Assembly: GCA_963735455.1 (NCBI GenBank)
Contig: CAVTKZ010000002.1
Span: 434,001 to 498,000, forward strand
Origin: Palsa-1033 sp963735455
Lineage (GTDB): Bacteria > Chloroflexota > Limnocylindria > Limnocylindrales > CSP1-4
Direction: 5' to 3'
DNA length: 64,000 nt
The notes beneath the pieces are model-generated. The model was not told where the DNA came from, did not search any database, and was given only the letters and a program-made list of their open reading frames with translations. Positions 44,154 through 52,350 of this stretch are shown piece after piece. How positions within the stretch are numbered: position 1 is the stretch's first letter; every line of letters starts with the position of its first letter. A program made the position numbers and the translations under genes.

Positions 44154-45149
44154 CTGATCCCCACCGAGCCGGCAGCGCAGGTCGAGCCGGCCCGCCCGCC
44201 GGGCGCCCTCGTCGTTGCCGCCGTTGACGTCGGCGCGAACTCCGTCCACCTGCTGGTCGCCGTGGTGACCGGCCGGCGGCTCGAGCCACTCGTCGATGAG
44301 TCCGTCTTCCTGGGCCTCGGCGATCGGGTTGATGCGACCGCCACCCTGGGCCCATCGAAGCGAGGCGAGCTCGTTGCCACGCTCGTCCGTTACGCCGAAA
44401 CGGCCCGCCGGCTCGGCGCGGAGCTGATTGCCTTTGTCGGGACCGAGCCGCTGCGGCGGGCGAGCGACAGCGCGGCCGCGGTCCAGGAGGTCGGTCTGGC
44501 GACTGGCGTGCCGTTGTATGTCCTGGACCCACGCGAGGAGGCCGAGCTGACCCTGGTCGGCGTCACCCTTGGCCGCCCGATCACTCGCGAGCTGGCGGTC
44601 GTGGATGTCGGCGGGGGCAGCAGCCAGATTGCCCTGATCGGCCCAAATCTGCCGCCAACCTCGATTGGCCTGCGCCTCGGCGGAGCTCGCCTGACGGCCG
44701 CCTTCGCCGTCAGCGACCCACCGACGGAGGCCCAGATCGAGCTGCTCCGGAGCGAGGCGCGCCGTCTCGTGGCCGGCTTGCCCGAGCTCCGGGCCGCCGA
44801 GCTGATCGCCGTCGGCGGAACGGCATCCAACCTGGTCAAGGTGCTCCCGGCGGCAGCCCTCGACCGACGGCTCGATCGGAACCGGCTGGCGTCCGCGCTG
44901 GAGATCCTGCGCAGCGAACCGTCGGCATCGGCCGCCGAGCGCCACGCGATCAATCCCACCCGGGCCCGGTTGCTCCCGGCGGGCTCGCTCATCCTCGAAG
45001 CGGTGATGGCCCACCTGGGCGTTGAGGAGCTGGCGGTCTCCGAGTCCGGGGTGCGCGAGGGCACGGTCCTCGCCCAGGCCCATGCCGGTCGCGCCTGGCG
45101 CGATCAGCTGAGGACCCTCGCCCGAGGCTGGCCCGAGCCACCCGGCTGA
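44154..45149 (+). CDS. Ppx/GppA-family exopolyphosphatase, start unclear
   Basis: ASKHA-fold phosphatase. The first phosphate loop is VAAVDVGANSVHLLVAVV (near 44220), the second LAVVDVGGGSSQIALIG; ELIAFVGTEPLRRASDSAAA and LIAVGGTASNLVKVLP also fit. The conserved domain begins upstream of the first usable GTG (44262), and no ATG or GTG precedes it in frame, so the given start (a CTG) is nominal. The simplest explanation is a +1 shift joining it to the preceding histone-like gene, whose +1 frame reads straight into it. It hydrolyses terminal phosphates of polyphosphate or pppGpp, opposing PPK1 encoded 4 kb away. About 300 residues, as in the short Ppx type. Confidence 0.75.
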   Translation: MIPTEPAAQVEPARPPGALVVAAVDVGANSVHLLVAVVTGRRLEPLVDESVFLGLGDRVDATATLGPSKRGELVATLVRYAETARRLGAELIAFVGTEPLRRASDSAAAVQEVGLATGVPLYVLDPREEAELTLVGVTLGRPITRELAVVDVGGGSSQIALIGPNLPPTSIGLRLGGARLTAAFAVSDPPTEAQIELLRSEARRLVAGLPELRAAELIAVGGTASNLVKVLPAAALDRRLDRNRLASALEILRSEPSASAAERHAINPTRARLLPAGSLILEAVMAHLGVEELAVSESGVREGTVLAQAHAGRAWRDQLRTLARGWPEPPG

Positions 45150-45167
45150 GCGGGGCCGGAGCAGGGC

Positions 45168-46472
45168 TCAGCTCGGGGTCGGCCCCGGCTGGCCGGGCGG
45201 CGCCGGCTTGGGCTTCGGCTTCGGCTTGGGCTTCGGCTTCGGCTTGGGCTTCGGCTTGGGCTTGGGCTTCTGGTGGTGGATCGGCTTGGGCGTCTTGACG
45301 TGCTTGGGCGGCGGCGGCTGGAAGGCCTTCGCCAGGGCCTGCCAGTTGGCGGCAGATCCGGCGTCGTAGCCGAGGGCCCACAGGCCGACACCGGCCAGGC
45401 CCTGGCTGCGGGCCAGGGCGTACTTGGCGGTCAGCGACTGGGCCGTGTCGTAGTAGGTCACCCGCCAGACGTGGAGATGCGCGTCGTAGGTCGCCACCCA
45501 GGCCGTCGCCTCGATCGGGTCGTAGCCCCGCCGAGCCCCGCGTGGAACGGTGATCTTGCTGACCCGGATCGCATAGGGCGGCGCCTTGCCGTAGGCCGAC
45601 TTGGCCGGCGCGCTGCCCAGCTTGACCGACTTCGTCGGCCAGCTCATCCCGTAGTAGGGCAGGGCCAGGATGATCCGGTTCATCGGCAGCTTGCCGGCCT
45701 TGAACAGGTTCAGGGTCCAGGTCAGGCTGAGGCCGCCATCGCTGCGCACGAGCGGGTCGGTGCTGCCGGTCGTCGTCGAGCGCGAGCCGCGGTAGTCGTA
45801 GCCCATGACCAGGACCCGGTCGGCATGCCCGGCGAATGCGGCTGCGGCCATCGCCGCGCCGGCCTGTGAGGCGCCCACGGCGACGGTCACCCGGCCGATC
45901 CGGTTATGGGCCTTGATGGCCCGGCCCAGGGCATCGACGAACCGGCTCAGGTCGGGCAGGTCGCGCCGGTAGACGCTCTCGAAGTCGACGGTGACCCCGT
46001 CCAGGCCGCGCGCCGCCATCAAGGCCACGACCTGCTTGATCGCGCGCCGCTGAGACCTGCCGTTGCGCAGGAAGGCCCGGTTGTCGGCGAAGCCGAAGCT
46101 GGCCAGGGTGACGTCGACCCGATCTCCGGCTGCATGAGCGGCGCTGATCACGCCGGTCGACGCCGGCCCCACGAGGGCCTTGTAGCCCGGCCAATTGACG
46201 TCCACCGATCCCCGCGAGGTGAGCCCGATGTCGAACAGGGAGACGGTCGTCAGGAGGTCGTAGCGCAGGCTGCCGGCCGTCTGCTTCGTCTCGAGCCAGT
46301 AGGGCAGGAAGCCGTAGACCTCGCCGGTCAGGCGATGGGCGACCTGTTTGGCGGTCAGCGGTCGCAGGACGGGCGGCTTGGCGCTGGCGGCATCCGCACC
46401 TCCGACGCTCGCAAACGGCAGCAGGACGGCGAGGGCGAGGCCGGCAAGGACGGGCAGGCGGATCGTCTTCAT
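45168..46472 (-). CDS. Secreted GH18-like glycoside hydrolase with C-terminal KP repeat
   Basis: 434 residues from the ATG at 46472. Signal peptide MKTIRLPVLAGLALAVLLPF, cleaved near ADA-AS. The GH18 barrel has VYGFLPYWLETKQTAGSLRY, the catalytic LDGVTVDFE (acid Glu about residue 165), VLVMGYDYRGSRS and ILALPYYGMSWPT, as in YaaH/chitinase-like lysins. The last ~50 residues are mostly alternating Lys-Pro (positively charged, rigid), probably spanning or binding the cell wall. A CATCCT box on the minus strand, 7 nt before the ATG, suggests a leaderless start. It may cut peptidoglycan-related N-acetylglucosamine polymers. Substrate uncertain. Confidence 0.82.
   Translation of the reverse strand: MKTIRLPVLAGLALAVLLPFASVGGADAASAKPPVLRPLTAKQVAHRLTGEVYGFLPYWLETKQTAGSLRYDLLTTVSLFDIGLTSRGSVDVNWPGYKALVGPASTGVISAAHAAGDRVDVTLASFGFADNRAFLRNGRSQRRAIKQVVALMAARGLDGVTVDFESVYRRDLPDLSRFVDALGRAIKAHNRIGRVTVAVGASQAGAAMAAAAFAGHADRVLVMGYDYRGSRSTTTGSTDPLVRSDGGLSLTWTLNLFKAGKLPMNRIILALPYYGMSWPTKSVKLGSAPAKSAYGKAPPYAIRVSKITVPRGARRGYDPIEATAWVATYDAHLHVWRVTYYDTAQSLTAKYALARSQGLAGVGLWALGYDAGSAANWQALAKAFQPPPPKHVKTPKPIHHQKPKPKPKPKPKPKPKPKPKPKPAPPGQPGPTPS
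45203..45270 (-). repeat. Lys-Pro-encoding short tandem repeat
   Basis: Six-base units alternating GGCTTC, GGCTTG and GGCTTG-like on the plus strand, encoding about eleven Lys-Pro dipeptides at the end of the GH18-like protein. Length polymorphism is likely. Confidence 0.8.
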
Positions 46473-46587
46473 GAACCCGAGGATGGCGATCCAGACCGCA
46501 CCGGACCACCCCACGATGGTCCCATCCGCTACGGGACCCGGCCGGCGCTTCGACCGGCCAGGCGACGATCCAGGCTCCTGGCAATGC

Positions 46588-46593
46588 TAGGAT
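46588..46593 (+). promoter_or_regulatory. -10 box of a likely leaderless promoter for a small CxxC protein
   Basis: TAGGAT, 6 nt before the GTG at 46600; this selects the second of two adjacent GTG codons as the start. Confidence 0.45.
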
Positions 46594-46599
46594 CCGGTG

Positions 46600-46830
46600 G
46601 TGACGGACTTCGAGAGCGAGAACGCCGGCCATCCCGGCCACGGCGATCCGAACGAGCCGCACGAGTTCCTGGCCGCCGACACGTACGTCCCGATCGGTCC
46701 GTTCAGTGGCGGCGGGGCAGCGATCCGGGGCCTGTTGACGCCCGAGACGGTGGCCACCGGCCGGGAGGATCGCTGTGCCCTGTGCGGTCGTCCGGCAGAC
46801 GACCCGATCCACCAGCTCGGAGCGGCCTAG
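46600..46830 (+). CDS. Small CxxC/His protein, possibly zinc-binding
   Basis: 76 residues. N-terminus acidic and His-rich (MTDFESENAGHPGHGDPNEP), middle Gly-rich, and the end REDRCALCGRPADDPIHQLG carries a CxxC followed by a His nine residues later, a treble-clef-like half. Start at 46600 because TAGGAT lies 6 nt before it. It converges with the CHAD gene, and the stop codons overlap on the palindrome CTAG. No family recognised. Confidence 0.6.
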   Translation: MTDFESENAGHPGHGDPNEPHEFLAADTYVPIGPFSGGGAAIRGLLTPETVATGREDRCALCGRPADDPIHQLGAA

Positions 46831-48887
46831 AGGATCGCCACCGTGCGTCCCAGGCCGCGCCGGAAGTTCAACCCGGCCACGCCCCGCCAGGTGGTTCCCA
46901 CGGTCCGCTTCAGCCGGGCTACCTCGCGCTCACGCGAGACGAGGTAGCGCCCGATCGCCTGGGCCTCGAGCGCGCTCAGCTCGGCGCCGTGCTCGACCAG
47001 GAAGATCCGGGCCATTGAGGCGGCGACCTCGGCGTCGTTCATGAACCCGAGATGGTCCTGCAACGAGACCACCCGGGCGATCAGCGGCGCGGCATCCTCG
47101 CCCAGCGGCTCGCGCACGAATTCGAGGGTGTAGCGGAGCCGCTTGGCGGCAATTCGGAGCTGGTGCAGGGTGGCCACGTCGGCCCAGCGCAAGACGGCCT
47201 CGTAGGCCCGGACGTGCTCGTAGGCCGCCCAGATCCGCGACGCGGCGGTATCCCGGACCCGGTGGGGGATCGTCGGCTCGACCGGCAGCGCGTCGCGGCC
47301 CGGGCTGCCGACGAAGTCGACGTAGTCGTCGACGAATCGCCGGTGCCCCCTGGAATCAAGCTCGACGATCAGCTGGACGCGGGCCAGGTCGCGGTCGTTT
47401 CGCCAGGCCGCCAGCAGGGGACCCAGGCCGGCCCGGTCGCTCGACCCGATCGCCTCGCCATATGCCTCGGTCGCCTCGATCAGCACGTCCAGGTCGCGAA
47501 CCGCTCCGAGCAGCCCGGCAAGCTCCCGCAGCCGACGCCGGAAGGCTTTCGTTCGAACCGGGTCGTAGGCGTCGCCGAAGACCCGCCAGGCCGCTCGCAT
47601 CCGGCGAGTGGCGACGCGCATCCCGTGCAGCTCCTCGGGGTCGGCGCCATCACGGGTGCCCGGCTCGCGAGCGAGCATTCGGGCGAGGTGGAAGCGGAGG
47701 ACCTTGCGGCCGGCCTCGGCGTGGAGATCGTCGGCGACCACGCCGGGGCTCTTGAGGATCGGCAGCCGGGCATCGACGTCCGGGCCACCGGCCTTGGCCG
47801 GCTTGCTCGCCCCGGCCACCGGCTCGGACGCCAGGTCGGGAGGTTCGAGGGGATCGTCGGAGGCCCGGGGCAGGTCGAGGATCGGGAGCAGCTCGTCGAG
47901 CTCGCCGCCGCCGTCGGCCTCGATCGCGACGGCCCCGGCCTCGGGCCCGGGCTCCGGCTCGGCGTCGGCCTCGGGCTCGGCCTCGGCCTCGGCTTCAACC
48001 ACGACGGCCTCGGGCTCGGCCCCGCGGGCCTCTTCCTCGGGCTCTTCGATCTGCACGATCTCGGCCGGCGCATCGGTCCCATCCCGGGCGCCCACCGTCG
48101 GCGGGTCGGAGACGATTGTCTCCGGCGCCGCAACGAGCTCCGTGCCGAGCCCCGGGGCGCCGGCCGCCGCTTCGACCGGCCGGGTTGGCGGGGCCTGGCG
48201 GGGGGCACTTGGCTTCGGTCCCTTGCGGGCGGCCTCCACGGCGGCCACGGCCATCCGGACCGAGGTGGCCACGGCGATCGCCCGGGCGAGCTTCGATTCG
48301 ACCGTGGGCGACAGCCCCGGCCGCCCGTCGAGCAAGCCGAGCAGCGGCCCAAGCGCCGATTCGGGCCCCCGCGTCAGCTCGGCCTCGAGCTCGGTGAAGC
48401 GTTCCACGGTATGCCCGTCGACGATGATCCGGGCCTCGTCGAGGCTCAGCTCGATGGTCGCCTCATCCGTCGCGAAATCGCGCTTGCGACGGTACTGGCG
48501 GATCGTGACGAGCTCGTGGAGCGGCTCGTCGCCGACCAGCTCCAGGAGCCGGTCACGGGCCGCCGACGCGGGCCATGAGCGGGGCGGCGTGCCGGCCTCG
48601 GCCGGGCCCTCGAGCTCCTCCCGGCGCCGAACCGCGCCGTCGACGGACCCGGACGCCTTGACCGTCAGGGTCGTGGCTCCGTCCTCGGCGCGCAGCCGGA
48701 CGCCGATCCGCTCCGCTTCGAGGCGGCCATCTGGCGTGTCGAGGTACGTGTCGGTCTGCTCCACGATCCGGATCTCGCCGGCCGGAGCGAAGCCGCCCAG
48801 CTGCTCGGCCGCCAGGAGGCGTTCGCCGATCGCCAGGTCGGCGACCTGGTACTTGAGCTCGACTTCGATCGCGCCGGGCACGGTCAT
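46827..48887 (-). CDS. CYTH-CHAD domain protein
   Basis: 686 residues from the ATG at 48887, which overlaps the ppk1 stop (ATGA). Residues 1-205: CYTH domain, with E-x-E-x-K as EVELKYQV and DTYLDTPDGRLEAERIGVRL. Residues ~240-400: a long acidic, Ala/Glu/Pro-rich linker. Residues ~420-680: CHAD helical bundle, HGMRVATRRMRAAWRVFGDA and LHQLRIAAKRLRYTLEFVRE, whose conserved His/Arg/Lys bind polyphosphate. CYTH enzymes hydrolyse triphosphates; CHAD targets proteins to polyphosphate granules. Co-translation with PPK1 fits a granule-associated tripolyphosphatase or regulator. The acidic linker is unusually long. Confidence 0.92.
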   Translation of the reverse strand: MTVPGAIEVELKYQVADLAIGERLLAAEQLGGFAPAGEIRIVEQTDTYLDTPDGRLEAERIGVRLRAEDGATTLTVKASGSVDGAVRRREELEGPAEAGTPPRSWPASAARDRLLELVGDEPLHELVTIRQYRRKRDFATDEATIELSLDEARIIVDGHTVERFTELEAELTRGPESALGPLLGLLDGRPGLSPTVESKLARAIAVATSVRMAVAAVEAARKGPKPSAPRQAPPTRPVEAAAGAPGLGTELVAAPETIVSDPPTVGARDGTDAPAEIVQIEEPEEEARGAEPEAVVVEAEAEAEPEADAEPEPGPEAGAVAIEADGGGELDELLPILDLPRASDDPLEPPDLASEPVAGASKPAKAGGPDVDARLPILKSPGVVADDLHAEAGRKVLRFHLARMLAREPGTRDGADPEELHGMRVATRRMRAAWRVFGDAYDPVRTKAFRRRLRELAGLLGAVRDLDVLIEATEAYGEAIGSSDRAGLGPLLAAWRNDRDLARVQLIVELDSRGHRRFVDDYVDFVGSPGRDALPVEPTIPHRVRDTAASRIWAAYEHVRAYEAVLRWADVATLHQLRIAAKRLRYTLEFVREPLGEDAAPLIARVVSLQDHLGFMNDAEVAASMARIFLVEHGAELSALEAQAIGRYLVSREREVARLKRTVGTTWRGVAGLNFRRGLGRTVAIL

Positions 48888-51049
48888 GCCCGGGGATCGA
48901 GCGAGCCGGTGCCCAGGCCGGGCCGATGCGGCTGGTGGGTCAGGGCGCTGTAGATCAGCGTCCGCTCCTTCATCGCCGCAAAGGTGTCGATCGTGCCCTC
49001 GCTGCCGATGATCGCCTCGGTCCGTCGCCAGACCGCATCGGAGCCGAGCTGCCACGAGCGCCGGTCATCGGCCAGCATCGTGGCGATCACCTCGGCGATC
49101 CGGGCCCGGGCCTCGGCGTCCTCCACGGGCACGACCGCCTCGATTCGGCGGTCCAGGTTGCGCTCCATCAGGTCGGCCGAGCCGATGTACCACTCGTCAG
49201 CGCCGCCGTTGCTGAAGCCCCAGATCCGGGAGTGTTCGAGGAACTCGCCGACGACCGAGCGGACCCTGATCCGCTCGGACACCCCGGGCACGCCGGGCTG
49301 CAGCGAGCAGATGCCCCGGACGATCAGCTCCACGTCGACGCCGCCCTGGCTGGCCCGGTAGAGCGCTTCGATGCAGGCCGGGTCGACGATCGCGTTGATC
49401 TTGAGCACGATCCGGGCCGGCCGGCCGGCCGCGGCATGGCCGATCTCGCGCTCGATCAGCTCGAGCACCCGAGTGCGCATGCCGTGGGGCGCCACGATCA
49501 GCCGGCGGAACGTGCGCTGGCGGGAGAGCCCGGTCAGGACGTTGAACAGGTCGGTCACGTCCGCCCCGATCTCCGGCCGGCAGGTGAGCAGGCCGATGTC
49601 GACGTACAGCCGGGCCGTCTTGGGGTTGTAGTTGCCCGTCCCGATATGGACGTAGCGACGGAGCAGGTTGCCCTCGCGGCGGACGACCAGGGCCACCTTT
49701 GAATGGGTCTTCAGGCCGACCAGGCCGTACACGACGTGGGCGCCTGCCCGCTCGAGCTTGCGGGCCCAGTCGATGTTCTGCTCCTCGTCGAAGCGGGCCT
49801 TGATCTCGACCAGCACGACGACCTGCTTGCCCCGCTCGGCCGCCCGGATCAGGCCGCGCACGATGGGCGAGTCGCCCGAGGTGCGATACAGGGTCTGCTT
49901 GATCGTCAGGACATCCGGGTCGGCCGCGGCCTGGGCGATGAACCGCTCGGTCGACGCGGCAAACGACTCATATGGATGATGGACCAGGATGTCGCCGGCC
50001 CGGATCGCGGCAAAGACATCGACCGGCTCATCCTCGTCGGGCGGCACCAGGCGCGGCGGCGTGACCGGGGTCCAGGGCGGGCATTGGAGGTCGGGCAGGT
50101 CCAGGTTGGCGATCTGCCACAGGCCGGTCAGGTCGAGCATCCCGCTGATGTCGTAGGCGTCGTCCTCGGTCAGGCCGATCCCGTTGAGGAGCAGTCGCCG
50201 GGTGGCGGGCGGCATGCTTCGCTCGACCTCCAGGCGGACCGCCTCGCCGAAGCGCCGCCGACGGAGCTCCTCCTCGATCGCCAGCAACAGGTCGTCGGCG
50301 TCGTCCTCCTCGATCGCCAGGTCGGCGTTGCGAGTGACCCGGAAGAGATGGGCCTCGACGATCTCGAGCCCGGTGAACAGGATGTCGAGGTTGTTCGAGA
50401 TCACCTGGTCGAGGAGCACGAACGTCGTCGGATCGAGCTCCATCAGCCGGGGCAGGACCGGCGGGACCTTGACCCGGGCGAAGCGCCGCTCGCCGCTGTC
50501 CGGATCGCGCAGGCCGACCGCGATCGACAGGCTGAGGGTCGAGATGTACGGGAAGGGATGGCCCGGGTCGACGGCCAGCGGGGTGAGGACCGGGAAGACT
50601 TCCTCGATGAACCGCTCCCGCAGCCGGGCATGATGCTCGGGCACGGCCGCATAGTCGACGATCCGGACATCTGCGCCATGCAGCTGGGCCCGGACCCGGG
50701 CGTACGCGATGCCATGCTCTTCGACGAGAGCCTGGACCCGGGGCCGGATCGCGGCCAGCTGCTCTTCGGGGGTCCGGCCATCGGGTGAGCTGCGGACGGC
50801 CGATGCAGCCACCTGCTGGCGCAGGCCGGCCACCCGGACCTGGAAGAACTCGTCCATGTTCGAGGCGAAGATGGCCAGGAACTTCACTCGCTCGAGGAGT
50901 GGATTCCGTTCGTCCGTGGCCTCATGCAGCACCCGCGCGTTCCAGTCGAGCCAGGACAGCTCCCGGTTCAGGTAGGGCAGGGCAGGGCCCTTGCTGGGTC
51001 GCCGGGCCCGTTGGGCACGGGCGACCCGCTCGGGTCGGACGGCGGTCAT
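48884..51049 (-). CDS. ppk1: Polyphosphate kinase 1
   Basis: 721 residues, typical for PPK1. N-terminal LPYLNRELSWLDWNARVLHE, FFQVRVAGLRQQ, the middle DILVHHPYESFAAS, and the two PLD-like catalytic boxes, including VYGLVGLKTHSKVALVVRRE (phosphorylated His) and HIGTGNYNPKTARLYVDIGL. C-terminal FSNGGADEWYIGSADLMERN is conserved. It reversibly makes long-chain polyphosphate from ATP at the inner membrane. ATG at 51049; the upstream 104 bp contain no clear Pho box. It is the first gene of a ppk1 and CYTH-CHAD operon. Confidence 0.96.
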   Translation of the reverse strand: MTAVRPERVARAQRARRPSKGPALPYLNRELSWLDWNARVLHEATDERNPLLERVKFLAIFASNMDEFFQVRVAGLRQQVAASAVRSSPDGRTPEEQLAAIRPRVQALVEEHGIAYARVRAQLHGADVRIVDYAAVPEHHARLRERFIEEVFPVLTPLAVDPGHPFPYISTLSLSIAVGLRDPDSGERRFARVKVPPVLPRLMELDPTTFVLLDQVISNNLDILFTGLEIVEAHLFRVTRNADLAIEEDDADDLLLAIEEELRRRRFGEAVRLEVERSMPPATRRLLLNGIGLTEDDAYDISGMLDLTGLWQIANLDLPDLQCPPWTPVTPPRLVPPDEDEPVDVFAAIRAGDILVHHPYESFAASTERFIAQAAADPDVLTIKQTLYRTSGDSPIVRGLIRAAERGKQVVVLVEIKARFDEEQNIDWARKLERAGAHVVYGLVGLKTHSKVALVVRREGNLLRRYVHIGTGNYNPKTARLYVDIGLLTCRPEIGADVTDLFNVLTGLSRQRTFRRLIVAPHGMRTRVLELIEREIGHAAAGRPARIVLKINAIVDPACIEALYRASQGGVDVELIVRGICSLQPGVPGVSERIRVRSVVGEFLEHSRIWGFSNGGADEWYIGSADLMERNLDRRIEAVVPVEDAEARARIAEVIATMLADDRRSWQLGSDAVWRRTEAIIGSEGTIDTFAAMKERTLIYSALTHQPHRPGLGTGSLDPRA

Positions 51050-51153
51050 TCGCGGATCGTCTCCGTGGTCGTCTGGTGACAGAAGGACCCGGCACCTCGG
51101 GCCGGCCGGAGAAGGGTAGCACGGGCCTGTTCCTGCTCCGAACCCCCCGGAGG

Positions 51154-51504
51154 TCAGTCCTCGGCCATGTACCGTCGGTCACCGGTGGCCGGCTGGAGGT
51201 AGACCCGCATCCGGCGACCTGAGGCGGGGTCCAGGAAGACCTCGGTCGTGGCCCGGAAGCCCGGCGGCATCGAGCCGACCGGCTCGCCACCACCCGGACC
51301 AGGCGCCTCGTTGCGCAGGTCGGCGTCGGCCGACCGGTAGCGCGAGCGCTCATAGACCACGGCGAACAGGACAGCGGCGCCGATCAGGATCGTGACCAGG
51401 CCGGTGGACCGATCGCCGTCGGCCACGATCAGGCCCAGCCCGACCAGGACGGTGATCCCGCCGACGAAGGCCAGGATCACCCGCGCGGCGGCCATCAGCA
51501 GCAT
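51154..51504 (-). CDS. Hypothetical membrane protein with two N-terminal helices
   Basis: 116 residues. MLLMAAARVILAFVGGITVL and LVTILIGAAVLFAVVYE are membrane helices joined by a short loop; the C-terminal half is soluble, with the strand-like TTEVFLDPASGRRMRVYLQP and a YMAED end. It lies 4 bp after the YbjQ-like gene on the same strand, in a three-gene run with a DUF971 gene. No family recognised. Confidence 0.6.
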   Translation of the reverse strand: MLLMAAARVILAFVGGITVLVGLGLIVADGDRSTGLVTILIGAAVLFAVVYERSRYRSADADLRNEAPGPGGGEPVGSMPPGFRATTEVFLDPASGRRMRVYLQPATGDRRYMAED

Positions 51505-51508
51505 CGGC

Positions 51509-51853
51509 CTACTCGGCGGCAGCCGGCGCGCCGGCGTCGGGGACGAGGACCACGGCCGTCCCGTAGGCCACGATCTCGGACATCGTCTGGCCGATCTCGG
51601 AGCTGTCGAAGCGCATCGACAGGACGGCGTTGGCGCCCATCATCGTGGCGTTCTGGACCATCCGGTCGATCGCCTGGCGGCGGGTGTCCTCGAGCAGGCT
51701 GGTGTATTCGTGGATCTCGCCGCCGACGAGCGAGCGCAGGCCGGCGGCCAGGTTGCCGGCCAGGCCCCGGCTGCGGACCACCAGGCCGAAGACATGGCCC
51801 TTCGTCTCGGCGACCCGGAAGCCGCCGACCGACGGGGTGGTGGCGATGATCAT
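51509..51853 (-). CDS. YbjQ/UPF0145 family protein
   Basis: 114 residues. MIIATTPSVGGFRVAETKGH, GLRSLVGGEIHEYTSLLEDT and RRQAIDRMVQNATMMGANAV are the UPF0145 signature; members assemble into pentamers or decamers and have been called heavy-metal-binding, with little proof. The ATG overlaps the DUF971 stop (ATGA), so the genes are coupled. Cytoplasmic. Confidence 0.88.
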   Translation of the reverse strand: MIIATTPSVGGFRVAETKGHVFGLVVRSRGLAGNLAAGLRSLVGGEIHEYTSLLEDTRRQAIDRMVQNATMMGANAVLSMRFDSSEIGQTMSEIVAYGTAVVLVPDAGAPAAAE

Positions 51854-52305
51854 CTGCTACCTCCAACTTCGTGGCTGGCGTGGCTCGCCGAGCCGAGCGT
51901 CGGCGTCCCGGCGGCGAGCCGGTCGGCCGCGCACTCGTCACAAGGGCACATCGCCCGCAGGGTGGTGAACGTGTAGAAGCCGGTGTGATGGCCGTCGCCC
52001 CAGGTCGGGGCAACGGCGTACTGGCCGACGAGGGCCAGGTCGACCAGGCGGACCTGGTCCGGAGTCAAGCTGGGTGCCGAGTCGAGCCAGCCGGGCAGGC
52101 CGGCTTCGCCCCGGCAGTAGGCGCACGGGCAGAGCCAGCGCAGGGTGGCGGCCGGATACGTGGTGTGGTGCCCGTCGCGCCAGTCGATCGTCAGGGTGCC
52201 GGCGGCCCGGTCGGCGTGGATTTCGGGCGGGATCGGTGGCGCTTGGCATGCCCTGATGGTACCCGCCCGACGCGGCGCCTCGAGGCAACGGCCTCGTTGG
52301 GACAT
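51850..52305 (-). CDS. DUF971 domain protein
   Basis: Core of about 120 residues: PPEIHADRAAGTLTIDWRDG, YPAATLRWLCPCAYCRGEAG and TFTTLRAMCPCDECAADRLA. DUF971 proteins have two Cys-containing halves resembling the N-terminal domain of gamma-butyrobetaine hydroxylase and are linked to iron-sulfur or carnitine-type enzymes. Four CPCxxC-type Cys are here. The start is doubtful: the nearest in-frame ATG (52305) adds an unconserved Arg-rich lead, while a better placed ATG at 52249 is out of frame, so a small indel near 52235 is possible. Followed by UPF0145 with ATGA overlap; divergent from an ABC exporter. Confidence 0.75.
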   Translation of the reverse strand: MSQRGRCLEAPRRAGTIRACQAPPIPPEIHADRAAGTLTIDWRDGHHTTYPAATLRWLCPCAYCRGEAGLPGWLDSAPSLTPDQVRLVDLALVGQYAVAPTWGDGHHTGFYTFTTLRAMCPCDECAADRLAAGTPTLGSASHASHEVGGSR

Positions 52306-52350
52306 CCGTACTGCGGCCCCGCCGGCCATTCGTGTGCGATCCTCGACCTG

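Noticed and set aside
47052..48578. Long plus-strand open frame (508 codons) opposite the CYTH-CHAD gene
   Set aside because: Composition is Arg/Gly/Asp-rich antisense noise typical of high-GC DNA; the minus-strand frame has clear CYTH and CHAD motifs.
52338..52343. Leaderless -10 box for the ABC exporter ATPase
   Set aside because: GATCCT at a 7-nt spacing lacks the TA of the TANNNT pattern; left out.
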